Assembly (NCBI RefSeq): GCF_044466355.1 | Contig: NZ_JBITMQ010000001.1 | Coordinates: forward strand, 434,001-498,000 | Source of the DNA: Actinophytocola sp044466355 | GTDB lineage: Bacteria; Actinomycetota; Actinomycetes; Mycobacteriales; Pseudonocardiaceae | Direction of reading: 5' to 3' | DNA: 64,000 bases | Shown here: in pieces, positions 63,351 to 64,000 of the stretch | Layout: the number at the start of each line of letters is the position of its first letter | Position numbering within the stretch: position 1 is the stretch's first letter | Made by a program: the position numbers and the translations under genes | Notes under the pieces: model-generated | The model's database searches: none | What the model was told of the DNA's origin: nothing | The model's input: the letters and a program-made list of their open reading frames with translations, nothing else

Positions 63351-63399
63351 CCTGAAAGACGCCTTCGGGACGTTGAGTGTCCCGAAAGCGTCTTTCAGG
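63351..63399. terminator. Interspersed-repeat hairpin between convergent genes
   Basis: CCTGAAAGACGC-1-TTCGGGAC pairs with GTCCCGAA-1-GCGTCTTTCAGG around GTTGAGT, a 21-base stem with one mismatch. It lies between the convergent S2P gene and the gene ending at 63414. The same right-arm word occurs at 31155-31166 and 34921-34932, so this is a repeated terminator-type element. Confidence 0.8.
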
Positions 63400-63413
63400 C
63401 ATGTGGCGATCGG

Positions 63414-64000
63414 TTAGTTGCTGCTCTTCGGGATCGGGTTCGGGATGGTGCCGTCGTTGGCCGAGGTCGGGGCGTCGCCGCTGGTCTCCTCGCCGCCGGA
63501 GCTGCCCGACTGGTTGGTGAGGCCGCAGACGACCCAGTTGCCGTCCTCCTTCTGGACCTCCAGCTGCAACGGGTCGCGCTCCTCGCCGCCGCGCTTCTGC
63601 GTCATCTCGAAGGTGGCGCCTTCGCCCTCCTCCTTGAAGTTGCTGACGGCGAACGTCACCGCGGGCGGCTTCTCGGACGCGTCGTCGTCCTTCTTCGCCT
63701 CCTGCAGCTCCTTGTCCAGCTCCGTGAAGTCGGTCGCGCACATCAGCGGCTTGACCTTGTCCAGCGAGACGTCGGCGGGCGCCTTGCTGACCGCGGCACC
63801 CAGTTCCTTGACGAACGCGTCGGCGGTCGCGCGCGGGCTGTCCTCGCCACCGCCGCCGCCGGTGCCGCCGTCGTCCCTGATCAGGAAGTACCACGCGGCG
63901 AAGCCGCCGCCGGCCACGAGCAGCGCCACGATCACGAGCGTGACGACCAGTCCGGTCTTCTTCTTCGGCGGCGGAGCGGCCGGGTAGCCGGGCTGCTGAC
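63414..64000 (-). CDS. Membrane-anchored exported protein (5' end missing)
   Basis: The frame enters from the right edge. Visible residues read QQPGYPAAPPPKKKTGLVV, a proline-rich cytoplasmic segment, then one helix (LVVTLVIVALLVAGGGFAAWYFL), a Gly-rich joint and an exported domain of about 150 residues with two conserved-looking Cys (LMCATDF and VVCGLTN). The domain resembles actinobacterial DUF4878/Rv-type SnoaL-like lumazine-binding-like domains. Function unknown. Confidence 0.8.
   Translation of the reverse strand, partial: QQPGYPAAPPPKKKTGLVVTLVIVALLVAGGGFAAWYFLIRDDGGTGGGGGEDSPRATADAFVKELGAAVSKAPADVSLDKVKPLMCATDFTELDKELQEAKKDDDASEKPPAVTFAVSNFKEEGEGATFEMTQKRGGEERDPLQLEVQKEDGNWVVCGLTNQSGSSGGEETSGDAPTSANDGTIPNPIPKSSN

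Noticed and set aside
63364..63386. TTCGGGAC...GTCCCGAA resembling a DosR box
   Set aside because: The spacing is 7 bases instead of 4, and the symmetry is part of a terminator-like hairpin between convergent genes with other copies at gene ends.

Overview
The window is high-GC DNA with dense, often 4-base-overlapping genes, many GTG starts and an actinomycete gene repertoire: mshC for mycothiol, WXG100 and YbaB-like ESX-associated proteins, tandem TetR regulators, and the mshC - PAC2 - HAD - hisE - hisG neighbourhood. I infer an actinobacterium, probably of the Pseudonocardiales. No rRNA, tRNA, CRISPR array, transposase or phage gene is visible.

0-5.9 kb holds a probable double TetR regulator facing a FadD15-type acyl-CoA ligase, a membrane-anchored Hsp70 fusion, and a GNAT/TetR divergon with two adjacent palindromic operators. 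6.0-14.5 kb is one leftward ESX-type effector operon: YbaB-like protein, WXG100 protein, a giant polymorphic toxin, an immunity protein, and an immunity-TNT fusion protein. The toxin carries a TNT-type NAD glycohydrolase domain, a caspase/CHAT-like His-Cys region and a C-terminal DNA/RNA non-specific nuclease. It is broken by an assembly gap inside a 15-base repeat.

14.9-22.5 kb contains a secreted I36-M23 fusion, an XRE regulator, a Tat-exported phosphoesterase, a small membrane protein behind a sigma-B-like promoter, a phosphoribosyltransferase, a methyltransferase and an alternating CrcB/DUF190 fluoride-exporter cassette. 22.5-29.6 kb is a leftward eight-gene pathway: ACP, acyl-activating enzyme, thioester-reductase-like protein, 2OG-Fe(II) oxygenase, GNAT, transglutaminase-like protein, second ACP and PLP aminotransferase. 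A divergent, apparently leaderless P450 lies next to it. The set could convert a carrier-bound acid to an aldehyde, then an amine, then an amide; I cannot assign it to a known product.

31-34.9 kb has single metabolic and membrane genes. 34.9-41.8 kb is a six-gene leftward cluster: epimerase, GT2, ATP-grasp, flippase-like protein, NodU/CmcH carbamoyltransferase and a membrane protein. It faces a rightward set of two FemAB/GNAT-like transferases with an unknown partner, then a HipA-like kinase with DUF3037. 46-64 kb is mostly housekeeping: YciO, HrpA, DUF427, aldo/keto reductase, a cytoplasmic subtilisin with a small propeptide-like partner, MshC, a VapBC-like pair, MFS, PAC2, HAD, HisE, HisG, thioesterase, RecB-like nuclease and a site-2 protease. 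Two assembly problems matter: the N run at 12092-12188, and a poly-G/poly-C block at 55537-55730 that looks like sequencing read-through rather than genome.
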